DNA of 64,000 nt from Bog-473 sp963782415 (GTDB lineage: Bacteria > Actinomycetota > Acidimicrobiia > Acidimicrobiales > RAAP-2). This document shows positions 41,955 to 49,746 of this stretch, piece after piece (the first letter of the stretch is position 1; each line of letters starts with the position of its first letter). The translations under genes were made by a program, and so were the position numbers. The DNA lies in assembly GCA_963782415.1 (NCBI GenBank), contig CAWAJT010000003.1:1-64000 (forward strand). The letters are read 5' to 3'. The notes beneath the pieces are model-generated. The model made no database searches. It was not told the origin of the DNA and worked only from the letters and a program-made list of their open reading frames with translations.

Positions 41955-41986
41955 GGGACGAGGGGACGAGGGGACGAGGGACGAAG
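41955..41986. repeat. Three and a half 8-bp tandem units (GGGACGAG)
   Basis: GGGACGAG stands three times in tandem (41955-41978), followed by a degenerate GGACGAAG, immediately upstream of the TetR start. A simple slippage repeat that changes spacing between the promoter and gene start, or duplicated half sites of the regulator. Confidence 0.7.
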
Positions 41987-42009
41987 AAATAGAGAGTTTG
42001 AGCAAATAT

Positions 42010-42029
42010 CTCAGTTAGTCTACTCTGAG
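42010..42029. promoter_or_regulatory. Inverted repeat in the TetR/PF10118 divergent promoter
   Basis: CTCAG (42010-42014) and CTGAG (42025-42029) flank TTAGTCTACT, in the AT-rich 110-base gap between the divergent TetR gene and the hydrolase start at 42057. The position is that of a TetR operator; the arms are short. Confidence 0.45.
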
Positions 42030-42056
42030 CGGCGAGCCCAGCGGGAGGCATGCGGC

Positions 42057-42944
42057 GTGACCGAGACGGCAACCATGGAACAGACGAGCAACCCGCAGCG
42101 GACAGTCCCGACCCGGAGGATGTCCTTCGAGCAGTCCATGCGGGACGTGCCGCACCACTTCGCCGCCGAGGGCGACCTGCTCTCGGGCCACGTCATCGCC
42201 GCGTTGTCGTCCGTGTTCCCCGACGGGGAGGACTACTTCGTCCGATCGGTCCGGTACTACCGCGACCGGATCACCGATCCGGCCCTGAAGCGCCAGGTGG
42301 CCGGCTTCATCGGGCAGGAAGCCCTCCACGGGCGCGAGCATCGCGTCTTCAACGATCGCCTGGCCGAACTCGGGTATCCGACCAAGACGTTCGAGCGCGT
42401 CACCCGGGTCGGGCTGCGCTTTCGCGAGCGCATCCTTCCGCCGATTTCGAACCTGGCGGCGACGGCTGCGCTGGAGCACTTCACGGCGACGTTGGCCGAG
42501 CTCGTACTCCGAGACGAAGAGATCCGCCAGCTCATGGGCGCGACAGCCGTGCGCGACCTGTTTGTCTGGCACACGCTGGAGGAATCCGAGCACAAGGCGG
42601 TGGCGTTCGACGTCTACACAGCCGTCGGCGGTGGCGAGCGACTCCGCATTTGGACGATGAACTTCTTCCGTTTCGGTTTCGTCCTCGGCATGGGACTGGC
42701 CGTGATCCTCTCGGTGCTCGGCGACCGCGCAACGTATCGGCGAGGCAACCTCCGCGGCAGTTGGAGGCGGCTGGGGACGTCCCCGCTCCTGGACCCGGCC
42801 ATCTGGGCCACGTTGAAGGACTACAACCGGCCAGGTTTCCATCCGGACGACAGCGACACCACCGAGTTGGTGGAAACCTGGAGGAGGGAGCTCTTCGGCG
42901 AAGCTGGCTCGCTGAACGACAAACTGATCGGAGCGACAGGCTGA
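42057..42944 (+). CDS. Metal-dependent hydrolase family protein (PF10118-like)
   Basis: A 295-residue protein of the PF10118 'metal-dependent hydrolase' family, often found beside Baeyer-Villiger-type monooxygenases in actinobacteria. Four-helix pattern with a di-iron-like set: FIGQEALHGREHRVFN, ALEHFTATLAELVL and WHTLEESEHKAVAFDVY, each with the ExxH-type pairs. A C-terminal hydrophobic segment is FFRFGFVLGMGLAVILSVLG. Start GTG 42057 with GGGAGG eight bases before. The stop overlaps the monooxygenase ATG (TGATG). Confidence 0.85.
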   Translation: MTETATMEQTSNPQRTVPTRRMSFEQSMRDVPHHFAAEGDLLSGHVIAALSSVFPDGEDYFVRSVRYYRDRITDPALKRQVAGFIGQEALHGREHRVFNDRLAELGYPTKTFERVTRVGLRFRERILPPISNLAATAALEHFTATLAELVLRDEEIRQLMGATAVRDLFVWHTLEESEHKAVAFDVYTAVGGGERLRIWTMNFFRFGFVLGMGLAVILSVLGDRATYRRGNLRGSWRRLGTSPLLDPAIWATLKDYNRPGFHPDDSDTTELVETWRRELFGEAGSLNDKLIGATG

Positions 42945-44449
42945 TGGCAGCACCAACGGAGGCCTCGACGCACCTCGATGTCCTGATTGTGGGCGCCGGG
43001 CTCTCGGGCGTGGGCGCTGCCCACTATCTCCAGAGCGAATGCCCTTGGGCGACGTACGCGATCTTTGAAGCGCGCGACGCCATGGGGGGTACCTGGGATC
43101 TGTTCCGCTATCCCGGCATCCGCTCCGACTCGGACATGCACACCTTGGGCTACTCGTTCCGGCCCTGGGACGGCGAGAAGTCGATCGCCGATGGCGATTC
43201 AATTTTGCAGTACATCAAGGACACGGCGCGAGACGCCGGCATCGACGCGCAGATCAGGTTCAATCATCGCGTCACCGAGGCCCGCTGGTCGACGCAGGAC
43301 GCGCGCTGGCGCGTCACGGCGGTGCGCACCGACACCAACGAGGTGATCGAGCTCACCGCGTCGTTCCTCTTCTCCTGCACCGGCTACTACCGCTACGACC
43401 ATGGGTACCAGCCTGTGTTCGCGGGGATCGACGACTTTGCTGGCCTGGTCGTGCACCCACAGGACTGGCCCGAAGACCTCGACGTCAGTGGGAAGACGAT
43501 TGTGGTCATCGGCAGCGGTGCGACCGCCATGACTTTGGTGCCGGCACTGGCACGCTCCGCCGCGCACGTCACCATGCTGCAGCGGTCGCCGACCTACGTG
43601 GCCTCGCTGCCGGAGAAGAGTCCCGCCGTGACCGTCCTGCGCACGCTCTTGCCGGCCGGGCAGGCCGGCACTGCGGCCAAATGGCTTCACGCCCTCCTTT
43701 CCCAAGCCTTCTACCAGGCGAGTCGGAAGTACCCGAAGCTCGTGCGGCGGATGCTGGCCAAGGGACTGGCTCGCCAGCTACCTCCGGGATACGACATCGG
43801 CACTCACTTCACGCCTCGCTACGACCCTTGGGACCAGCGCTTCTGCGCCGTCCCCAACGGGGACCTCTTCAAGGCCATCTCATCGGGTGCTGCATCGGTC
43901 GTCACGGACCAGATCGAGCGCTTCACCAAGAGCGGCCTGTTGCTCGCCTCGGGCCAGCACCTGCAGGCCGACATCGTCGTCACCGCCACGGGGCTCGAGT
44001 TGCTGTTCCTTGGTGGCGTGACACTCGTCGTCGACGGTGCGCCCGTGGAACCGGCGACCCGGCTCACCTACAAGGGGATGATGCTCGAAGGCGTCCCCAA
44101 CATGGCGTTCGCCATCGGCTACACGAACGCGTCGTGGACATTGAAGTGTGATCTCACCTGTGACTACGTGTGTCGTCTGCTCAACTACATGCACGCACGC
44201 GGGCTGGACCGATGCGTGCCGCGCAACCGGGATGCGTCACCATCGTCGGGGCCGATCATCGGGTTGACCTCGGGCTACATTCAACGTTCCTCGCACCTGT
44301 TGCCGAAACAGGGTACGACCTACCCCTGGAAGGTGCACCAGAGCTACTGGCGCGACTACCGCGCATTGAAGACGAGCGACATCGACGACGCCATCATTGA
44401 GTTCTCCGCGTCGGCCGCGCAGAAGACTCTCCAGCCCGTCGGCCCGTGA
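42944..44449 (+). CDS. Baeyer-Villiger-type flavin monooxygenase
   Basis: A 501-residue FAD/NADPH monooxygenase. FAD Rossmann motif LIVGAGLSGVGAAHYL near residue 14, then FEARDAMGGTWDLFRYPGIRSDSDMHTLGYSFRPW (GGTW and the RSD segment are family hallmarks), and an NADPH Rossmann VVIGSGATAMTLVPAL. The motif region HPQDWPEDLDVSGK is a variant of the BVMO fingerprint, and the overall type resembles MymA-like actinobacterial enzymes. It is coupled to the PF10118 gene and followed by an SDR, so these probably form one oxidative pathway for a ketone, steroid or fatty compound. Confidence 0.9.
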   Translation: MAAPTEASTHLDVLIVGAGLSGVGAAHYLQSECPWATYAIFEARDAMGGTWDLFRYPGIRSDSDMHTLGYSFRPWDGEKSIADGDSILQYIKDTARDAGIDAQIRFNHRVTEARWSTQDARWRVTAVRTDTNEVIELTASFLFSCTGYYRYDHGYQPVFAGIDDFAGLVVHPQDWPEDLDVSGKTIVVIGSGATAMTLVPALARSAAHVTMLQRSPTYVASLPEKSPAVTVLRTLLPAGQAGTAAKWLHALLSQAFYQASRKYPKLVRRMLAKGLARQLPPGYDIGTHFTPRYDPWDQRFCAVPNGDLFKAISSGAASVVTDQIERFTKSGLLLASGQHLQADIVVTATGLELLFLGGVTLVVDGAPVEPATRLTYKGMMLEGVPNMAFAIGYTNASWTLKCDLTCDYVCRLLNYMHARGLDRCVPRNRDASPSSGPIIGLTSGYIQRSSHLLPKQGTTYPWKVHQSYWRDYRALKTSDIDDAIIEFSASAAQKTLQPVGP

Positions 44450-44465
44450 CGGCGGACAAGAGGCG

Positions 44466-45299
44466 ATGAAGGATTTCCGGGGCCGCGTGGCGGCGATCAC
44501 CGGGGCGGGTTCGGGCATCGGCCGTGCGCTCGCCCACGCGTTGGCTCGGCGCGGGGCGCACCTGGCCCTGAGCGACATTGATGACGCGGGGCTCGCCGGG
44601 ACCGTGGCGATGTGCGAGGGCCTCGGGGTGAAGGTCACGTCCGCGCACGTCGATGTCGCGGTCCGCGACTCGGTGTATGCGTGGGCCGACCACGTTGTCG
44701 CCGAACACGACCAGGTCAACCTCCTCTGCAACAACGCGGGCGTTGCGCTGGGGGCAACCATTGAGTCAATGTCCTACGAGGATTTCGAATGGGTGATGAA
44801 CATCAACTTCTGGGGCGTGGTGTACGGGTCCAAGGCGTTCCTCCCCGCTCTGAAGGAATCGGGGGAAGGACACATCGTCAACGTCTCCAGTGTCTTCGGT
44901 CTGATCAGCGTGCCCTCCCAGTCGGCCTACAACGCCGCCAAGTTCGCGGTTCGGGGCTTCAGCGACACCCTGCGCATGGAGCTGGAGATCGAGCGCGCCA
45001 CCGTCTCGGTGACGACGATCCACCCCGGAGGCATCAAGACGAACATCGCACGCAACGCCCGCATGGACGCCAGCGTGCGCGATCCGGCGCGAAACCCCGA
45101 GTCTTTGATCAGGGACGTCGAGCGAGCCTTCATCACGAGCCCAGAGAGGGCCGCCGAGCAAATACTCACCGCCGTCCGCCGCGACCGTCGTCGTGCGCTC
45201 ATCGGTCCCGACGCCAAGGCGATCGACCTCGTCTCACGCCTCCCCGCCGTGCTCTACCAGTCGATCCTGACGAGGGGTGCTGCCTCGCGACTGCGCTGA
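44466..45299 (+). CDS. Short-chain dehydrogenase/reductase
   Basis: A 277-residue classical SDR: TGAGSGIGRALA nucleotide motif (residues ~12-24), NNAGVALG, catalytic Ser in VNVSSVFGLIS and YNAAKFAV with Tyr/Lys. It ends in ILTRGAASRLR. ATG 44466 is 16 bases after the monooxygenase stop; same operon. It would oxidise or reduce an alcohol/ketone in the same route as the monooxygenase. Confidence 0.93.
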   Translation: MKDFRGRVAAITGAGSGIGRALAHALARRGAHLALSDIDDAGLAGTVAMCEGLGVKVTSAHVDVAVRDSVYAWADHVVAEHDQVNLLCNNAGVALGATIESMSYEDFEWVMNINFWGVVYGSKAFLPALKESGEGHIVNVSSVFGLISVPSQSAYNAAKFAVRGFSDTLRMELEIERATVSVTTIHPGGIKTNIARNARMDASVRDPARNPESLIRDVERAFITSPERAAEQILTAVRRDRRRALIGPDAKAIDLVSRLPAVLYQSILTRGAASRLR

Positions 45300-45317
45300 A
45301 TGTGCTGGCCAGCCGGA

Positions 45318-45920
45318 TCAGGTCCCAGCGCGGGCACCGAACCCGGTGAGGGCAGCGCCAACGGCGAGCCGCCAACGGCGTTCAATCGACTCCGTCGACG
45401 TTCCGAGGCGGCCGGCCGCTTCGGCAAAGGCCATCCCTTGGATCAACGCGACAAAGACGTGCGCCACGTCAGTCTCGTCACCGCGCATGCGGCCGGCGTC
45501 GATGCAACGCCGCACCCGGCCCACGATGAGGACGCTGACCGGACTGGTCGCCGCCAGCTCGTCCGGGCCCGGCGAGAAGTCCGCGAAGGGCCGTGAAAAC
45601 ATGACCTCGGCCAACTCCCGGTTCGCCCGGACGAACCGGCGGTAGGCGCCGGCGAGGTTCCAGAGGTCCGCGACTGGGTCGTCGGTCTCGCCCAGCGCGG
45701 CGAGCTGGCTTCCGAGTTGGCGAAATCCCTCGAAGTAGAGCTCGCGGACCAGCCCTGCCTTGTCCCCAAACAGCTCGTAGACGGCGGGGGCGGAGGTGCC
45801 GGCCAGGGCGGCGAGGGACCGCGTGGTGAGGCCGGCCGCCCCGGCGTCGGCGAGGAGGTCGGTGGCTGTCACAAGGAGGCGATCTCGCAGCTCAGGAGTC
45901 CGCTGTTTGGTCCGCGGCAT
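45318..45920 (-). CDS. TetR family transcription regulator
   Basis: A 200-residue TetR regulator: LRDRLLVTATDLLADAGAAGLTTRSLAALAGTSAPAVYELFGDKAGLVRELYF at the HTH, with an N-terminal basic MPRTKQRT. It converges with the SDR gene and diverges from the enoyl-CoA hydratase remnant; three GAAAC/GTTTC half sites in the gap are its likely operator. Confidence 0.92.
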   Translation of the reverse strand: MPRTKQRTPELRDRLLVTATDLLADAGAAGLTTRSLAALAGTSAPAVYELFGDKAGLVRELYFEGFRQLGSQLAALGETDDPVADLWNLAGAYRRFVRANRELAEVMFSRPFADFSPGPDELAATSPVSVLIVGRVRRCIDAGRMRGDETDVAHVFVALIQGMAFAEAAGRLGTSTESIERRWRLAVGAALTGFGARAGT

Positions 45921-45959
45921 CAGGAGCGACCCTTCGTCTGACGAACGGTCGGCCCATTT

Positions 45960-45978
45960 GAAACAGTGTTTCGAAACA
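45960..45978. promoter_or_regulatory. Nested GAAAC/GTTTC operator candidate
   Basis: GAAAC-AGT-GTTTC (45960-45972) overlaps the perfect palindrome TGTTTCGAAACA (45967-45978), so three half sites follow one another. It lies 40-58 bases upstream of the TetR ATG (45920) and 37 bases before the hydratase start region. Strong symmetry in an otherwise AT-rich gap supports a TetR operator. Confidence 0.65.
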
Positions 45979-46014
45979 TTGATTCACACTGTACTCAATT
46001 CGCCCGGAGGGACC

Positions 46015-46685
46015 ACGCCCGACGCCGTCAGATACAGCAGGTCCGACCAGGTGAGCACGATCACCATGGACGACGGCAAGGTCAACGTCTTCTCACTCCC
46101 CATGGTGCATGCCCTCCACGACGCCTTCGACAGGGCGAGGGTGACGGGACGGTCGTGCTCTTGGGAGGCCGACCGGGGGTGCTTCTCCGCCGGCTTCGAC
46201 CTCGCCACCCTGAGCGGACCCCGCTCCGACGTTGTCACCCTCCTCAGGCTCGGAGCCTCGTTGGCAGAACGAGTGCTTTCCTTCCCGGCTCCCGTCGTGA
46301 TGGCGTGCACCGGGCACCCATTTCCCGCGGGTGCCTTCCTCCTGATGGCGGCGGACGCCCGTGTCGGGGCCGAGGGCCCCTATCGACTCGGACTCAACGA
46401 GGTCCGGATCGGACTCACGCTGCCATGGTTCGCGGTCGTCCTCGCCCGACACCGGCTCACTTCGACCACGCCGCGGTGACAGGAGACATGTTCGACCCGT
46501 GGTCGGCGAGGGAAGCCGGGTTGCTCGACCGGCTGGTTCCGCCGAACGACGTCGGCTCCGTTGCGCTCGGGGTCGCCAACGACCTGTGTCAGGTCGACCG
46601 CTCGGCACACACCGCCACCAAGCTCCGCGTCCGTCAACCGGTGCTCCGGGAGCTGCACGACGCCATCGCACTCGAGCTCAACTGA
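46015..46685 (+). pseudogene. Enoyl-CoA hydratase/isomerase, broken
   Basis: Crotonase-family sequence: PDAVRYSRSDQVSTITMDDGKVNVFSLPMVHALHDAF, FSAGFDLATLSG (oxyanion loop), FPAPVVMACTGHPFPAGAFLLMAADARVGAEG, then MFDPWSAREAGLLDRLVPP in another frame, ending at 46685. Three breaks are needed: about 46145-46155 and 46180-46190, between which TVVLLGGRPG is read in another frame, and about 46455-46465. The codon where the start is expected (46015, after GGAGGGACC) is ACG instead of ATG. So it is a decaying gene or a badly sequenced patch. Intact, it would act in beta-oxidation. Confidence 0.8.
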
Positions 46686-46752
46686 ACGGAGAAACGACCC
46701 AGAGGATCGGAAAGAACTGGACACCTGAGCGCATTCGACCCATGATCGGAGC

Positions 46753-47283
46753 ATGGAATCTCCGTCGTTGCTCCAGGCGATGATCGGTATCCCGGTTGCC
46801 CTGATCCGATTGCCCACCTCGGCCCTGGCAACGCTCGAGGCGGTCAACAACGTCGCGGAGCGGATGGATCGGCTCACCAGCCTGCTCGAACGCCTCGAGG
46901 GCGGTGTCGACAAAGCCGGGACGGGCATGGACTTCGCCGCGTTGGGGATCTCGAGCGCGGTGTCGGGTTTGGAGCAGGCCGTCGGCATCCTCGACGCCTC
47001 GCTCCCCTCCCTCTCGGACTCCGCCCTTGCGCTGCGGGGGCTCACCGAGCGCCTCAGCGGCGTCGCGATCGAATTGGCCAATGAACTCCCCAAGGCCACC
47101 CGGTCGCTGCAGGAGGTTTCACCTGAGCTCGCGAGCGTCGTCGGCCTGCTCGATGACCGTTTTACCCACCTGGATTCGGTCGTGACCGACTTGGCCGGGC
47201 TCATGGAGGCCGTCGTCGGGACGATACCCGGCATGCGCCGCGTCCTGCGTTCGACGCAATCGATCGCAGCTGGAACCAGCTGA
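46753..47283 (+). CDS. Helical protein of unknown function
   Basis: A 176-residue protein that is almost wholly helical with many Leu/Ala heptads (VNNVAERMDRLTSLLERLEGGVDK, LPSLSDSALALRGLTERLSG, VVGLLDDRFTHLDSVVTDLAGLMEAVVG). Long amphipathic helices suggest a coiled coil or a phasin/granule-like protein, but I cannot name the family. It is followed closely by the SCO6745-like gene, probably one transcript. Confidence 0.6.
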   Translation: MESPSLLQAMIGIPVALIRLPTSALATLEAVNNVAERMDRLTSLLERLEGGVDKAGTGMDFAALGISSAVSGLEQAVGILDASLPSLSDSALALRGLTERLSGVAIELANELPKATRSLQEVSPELASVVGLLDDRFTHLDSVVTDLAGLMEAVVGTIPGMRRVLRSTQSIAAGTS

Positions 47284-47299
47284 GCCAACGGGATCCGCC

Positions 47300-48052
47300 A
47301 TGGGTGCCACGCAGCACGAAGCCGCGCTGGCCGTCGTCAAGACGACATCGATTCCCATTCACGACATCGGCACTGCGGCCTATCTCAGCCCTGACATCGC
47401 GAGGTGGGCGGCCGACTGGGGCTGGTCCAATCCGTTCGCGTTCTATTTCGCCGGACGCGGCGGCATGCTCGGGGATGTCGGACCTGACGTCGCCACGTCG
47501 GCTTTCGGTTGGTTCGAGCCGACCATGGTGCACGCCATGTTCTCCGAAGGGGTCCGCGTCGCGGGAGCCACCGGCGCGGCCGCCCGTATGGCCGAGGCGC
47601 ACGGGCGGTGGGGCGAGAAGCACTACGGCGACGTCGAAGGAGTGGACGACATCGCGGCCGTCGCGGCCGAACTCGTCGACAACCTGGAAGGATCTGGGAT
47701 CCCGCTCTTCGTCGGATGGCGCAACGCGCCCCGGGCGGCATCCGCCGCGGGGCAAGCGGCACAGTTGATGCAGATCCTGCGCGAATGGAGGGGCGGGATC
47801 CATCTTGTCGCCACGACGGCCGTCGGACTGTCACCGCTGGAGGCCATCTTGACGAACGAGGGCCCGGGTCAGGCGAAGTTCTTCGGGTGGGCGGAGCCCT
47901 TCCCGGATTTCGCGGCGATCAAGCACCGTCACGACGAGGCCGAGGAGATCACCGATCGACTTTGCGCCGCAGGCCTCGTAGCCGCTCTCGATGAGGCCAC
48001 GTATTCGGCCTTCGAAGCCGGAGTGACTGCATTACGGTCCGCTACCCCCTAG
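47300..48052 (+). CDS. SCO6745-like protein
   Basis: A 250-residue protein resembling the actinobacterial SCO6745 family (HTH-related fold): PIHDIGTAAYLSPDIARWAADWGWSNPFAFYFAGRGGMLGD, FGWFEPTMVHAMFSEG, and the end GLVAALDEATYSAFEAGVTALR. Function unknown. ATG 47300 lies 16 bases after the helical gene stop. Confidence 0.72.
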   Translation: MGATQHEAALAVVKTTSIPIHDIGTAAYLSPDIARWAADWGWSNPFAFYFAGRGGMLGDVGPDVATSAFGWFEPTMVHAMFSEGVRVAGATGAAARMAEAHGRWGEKHYGDVEGVDDIAAVAAELVDNLEGSGIPLFVGWRNAPRAASAAGQAAQLMQILREWRGGIHLVATTAVGLSPLEAILTNEGPGQAKFFGWAEPFPDFAAIKHRHDEAEEITDRLCAAGLVAALDEATYSAFEAGVTALRSATP

Positions 48053-48159
48053 GGATCAGCGCCGTGCCGAGGGTGGGGCTGAATCGGGGACGGGCTAGAG
48101 TGAAGGGCTGCTCACCAGCCGGCCAGGGCCGGTCCGGCGAGTGGGATGGCCATTGCCAC

Positions 48160-48237
48160 GGACCTGTGGTGCAGCTAGGAGTGCACGCCGCCCTGTCAAG
48201 GCGGAGGTCGCGGGTTCAAATCCCGTCAGGTCCGCCA
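48160..48237 (+). tRNA. tRNA-Asp (GTC)
   Basis: Acceptor GGACCTG pairs with CAGGTCC, anticodon arm CCGCC-CTGTCAA-GGCGG has anticodon GTC, T-arm CGGG-TTCAAAT-CCCG, discriminator G (48234) and encoded CCA. D-arm GGTGCAGCTAGGAGTGC. Confidence 0.93.
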
Positions 48238-48274
48238 CCGAGCTCTGCACCGCCCTCGGGCGGGGGAGCTCGGT
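48237..48274. terminator. Long hairpin between tRNA-Asp and tRNA-Phe
   Basis: ACCGAGCTC (48237-48245) pairs with GAGCTCGGT (48266-48274) and the inner CCGCCC pairs with GGGCGG around a short TCG loop. There is no T-run after it, so it may act as a processing/pausing hairpin rather than a classical terminator. Confidence 0.55.
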
Positions 48275-48279
48275 TACCC

Positions 48280-48352
48280 GGTCGGGTAGCTCAGTTGGTA
48301 GAGCGCGCGCCTGAAAAGCGTGAGGTCACCGGATCGACGCCGGTCCCGACCA
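48280..48352 (+). tRNA. tRNA-Phe (GAA)
   Basis: Acceptor GGTCGGG with CCCGACC, D-arm GCTCAGTTGGTAGAGC, anticodon arm GCGC-CTGAAAA-GCGT with anticodon GAA, T-arm ACCGG-ATCGACG-CCGGT (ATCGA instead of the usual TTCGA in the loop start), discriminator A. CCA is not fully encoded (ACC then G). Confidence 0.9.
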
Positions 48353-48764
48353 CCGGATGGGCCTGTCCTCTCGTGTGCCAGCCGCCGACAGTGGAATTCG
48401 CCGCCACGCGTTCGAGATTCTTTGCATCGGCCACCAAGAGGTAGCCAGAATTGTGCGCCGCCCGCTATCTCCCACTCTCGAATGAACCGGGTCGGGGTTG
48501 GCGTGCACTTGCATGGCCGGCCGACGATGAGATCGGTCTCGGTTTCGAACATCATGACTGGGACGTGAAGATCTGTTCGAATGAACGTGGGTCCGGCGTT
48601 TCGACATCCGTCGGAGCGAAGGGCAAGACCTTTGGGTGCAGCTCGCGCAGCCTTGACGGCGCGTCATGGTTCAGAGGTTCCGCACGGAAAGGCTCGCACC
48701 GACTCTCCCGGCACGCTATCGCCGATACTCGCTCACCATCCGCCAGCCATGGGCTACCTGAGCG
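48353..48764. other. Gene-poor gap after tRNA-Phe
   Basis: About 410 bases, AT-richer than the flanking DNA. Only short open frames with no recognisable domain or ribosome binding site are present. I see no feature beyond the convergent end of the Thr/Pro-rich gene to the right. Confidence 0.5.
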
Positions 48765-49322
48765 TCACAGCCCCAGCGGCAACGTGATCGGTGTTGGTTC
48801 GGTCGTTGTCGTCGTCTGCGGTTCCGTCGTCGTGGTGGTCGGCGGTGGCGGTTCGGTCGTTGTGGTCGGTGGTTTCGTCGTAGTCGTCGTGGTGGTTGGT
48901 GTCGGTGCCGACGTCGGCGTGGTGGGCGGATTGGATGTCACCGTCACGATTGGTTGGGTTGTCGCGGTACCTCGTGGACGAGTTGTCGGCGTTGTGGTCG
49001 AGGGCGGGAGCAAGGCCGAGGCCGGCAGCGTTGAGACCTTCGACGACTTGGCGTTCGCGGGTGTTTTCGGAGCAGGCGATTTCTTCGGAGAGGTCGAACT
49101 CGTCGTGGTGGGCCCGGGCGCCGGCTGCGCTGCTGTCGTGGTGGTCGTGGCTGCCGTCGTGCTCGTCGCTGGCGGCACCGTGGCCTGCGTGTTGCGTGCT
49201 GCTTCCCCGTGCACGCTCACGGGCATCTCTTGTTGATGCACCACAAGCAACAACACCGCCACCGCGAGTAGGGCCACCGTTATCCACAGCCGTTGCAGCA
49301 ACCTTCGCTGACGGGGCGTCAC
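48765..49322 (-). CDS. Membrane-anchored Thr/Pro-rich protein
   Basis: A 185-residue protein with a basic N-terminus (MTPRQRRLLQRL), one helix (WITVALLAVAVLLLVVHQQ) and an extended extracytoplasmic region of Thr, Pro, Ser and Ala repeats (TTTTTAAQPAPGP, TTTEPPPPTTTTT). No globular domain is seen; it resembles a cell-wall-spanning or mucin-like stalk, possibly glycosylated. The composition is natural for such a protein, but the DNA repeat makes length variation likely. Function unknown. Confidence 0.68.
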   Translation of the reverse strand: MTPRQRRLLQRLWITVALLAVAVLLLVVHQQEMPVSVHGEAARNTQATVPPATSTTAATTTTTAAQPAPGPTTTSSTSPKKSPAPKTPANAKSSKVSTLPASALLPPSTTTPTTRPRGTATTQPIVTVTSNPPTTPTSAPTPTTTTTTTKPPTTTTEPPPPTTTTTEPQTTTTTEPTPITLPLGL

Positions 49323-49746
49323 ACCAGAGACGTTATGAGGACGGATGCTTTGACAACAACGTCACAACCAGTCCCCTGGTTGGGGCGGAGTTGAACGGCG
49401 CAATGGCCCCGCGACGGGCCAATCCAGGCGCCAAACCGGGCACCTCGCCCGGCGGTACAGGTCCGAGAAGGCGAGCCCGAGCGAGCCCGTGCCGGTCTGG
49501 TCATCTGGCGGCACTCCGCCCTCCGCACATCCCCCATCGCCGGGACCCCTTCGGGGCCCCCCGTCTCGGCCAGAGCGACCGTACACAGTCGTCCACCGCC
49601 GTTCAGCGCTGTTCACGCCCGGACGGTCCGGAAAGGTCCGGAGAGTTAGAACGAACCGCAAGCCGCGTCAGCGCGCTGCGATGCCTGGTCGGCCGATGTC
49701 GCTCCGCGAAGAAGACCGGCCGGGGAGAGTCCCTAGTGTGGGCGCG
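49323..49746. other. Intergenic region upstream of GH3
   Basis: About 420 bases between divergent genes, so it should contain both promoters. A duplicated GGTCCGGA occurs around 49627-49645. No supported gene; open frames on both strands are shadows of high GC. Confidence 0.45.

Noticed and set aside
42050..44449. A single 799-codon open frame across the PF10118 and monooxygenase genes
   Set aside because: Its first ~298 residues are an out-of-frame reading of the PF10118 gene; the true monooxygenase starts at 42944.
48451..49236. A Val/Gly-rich plus-strand open frame
   Set aside because: It is the antisense of the Thr/Pro-rich membrane protein, whose signal anchor and composition make better sense.
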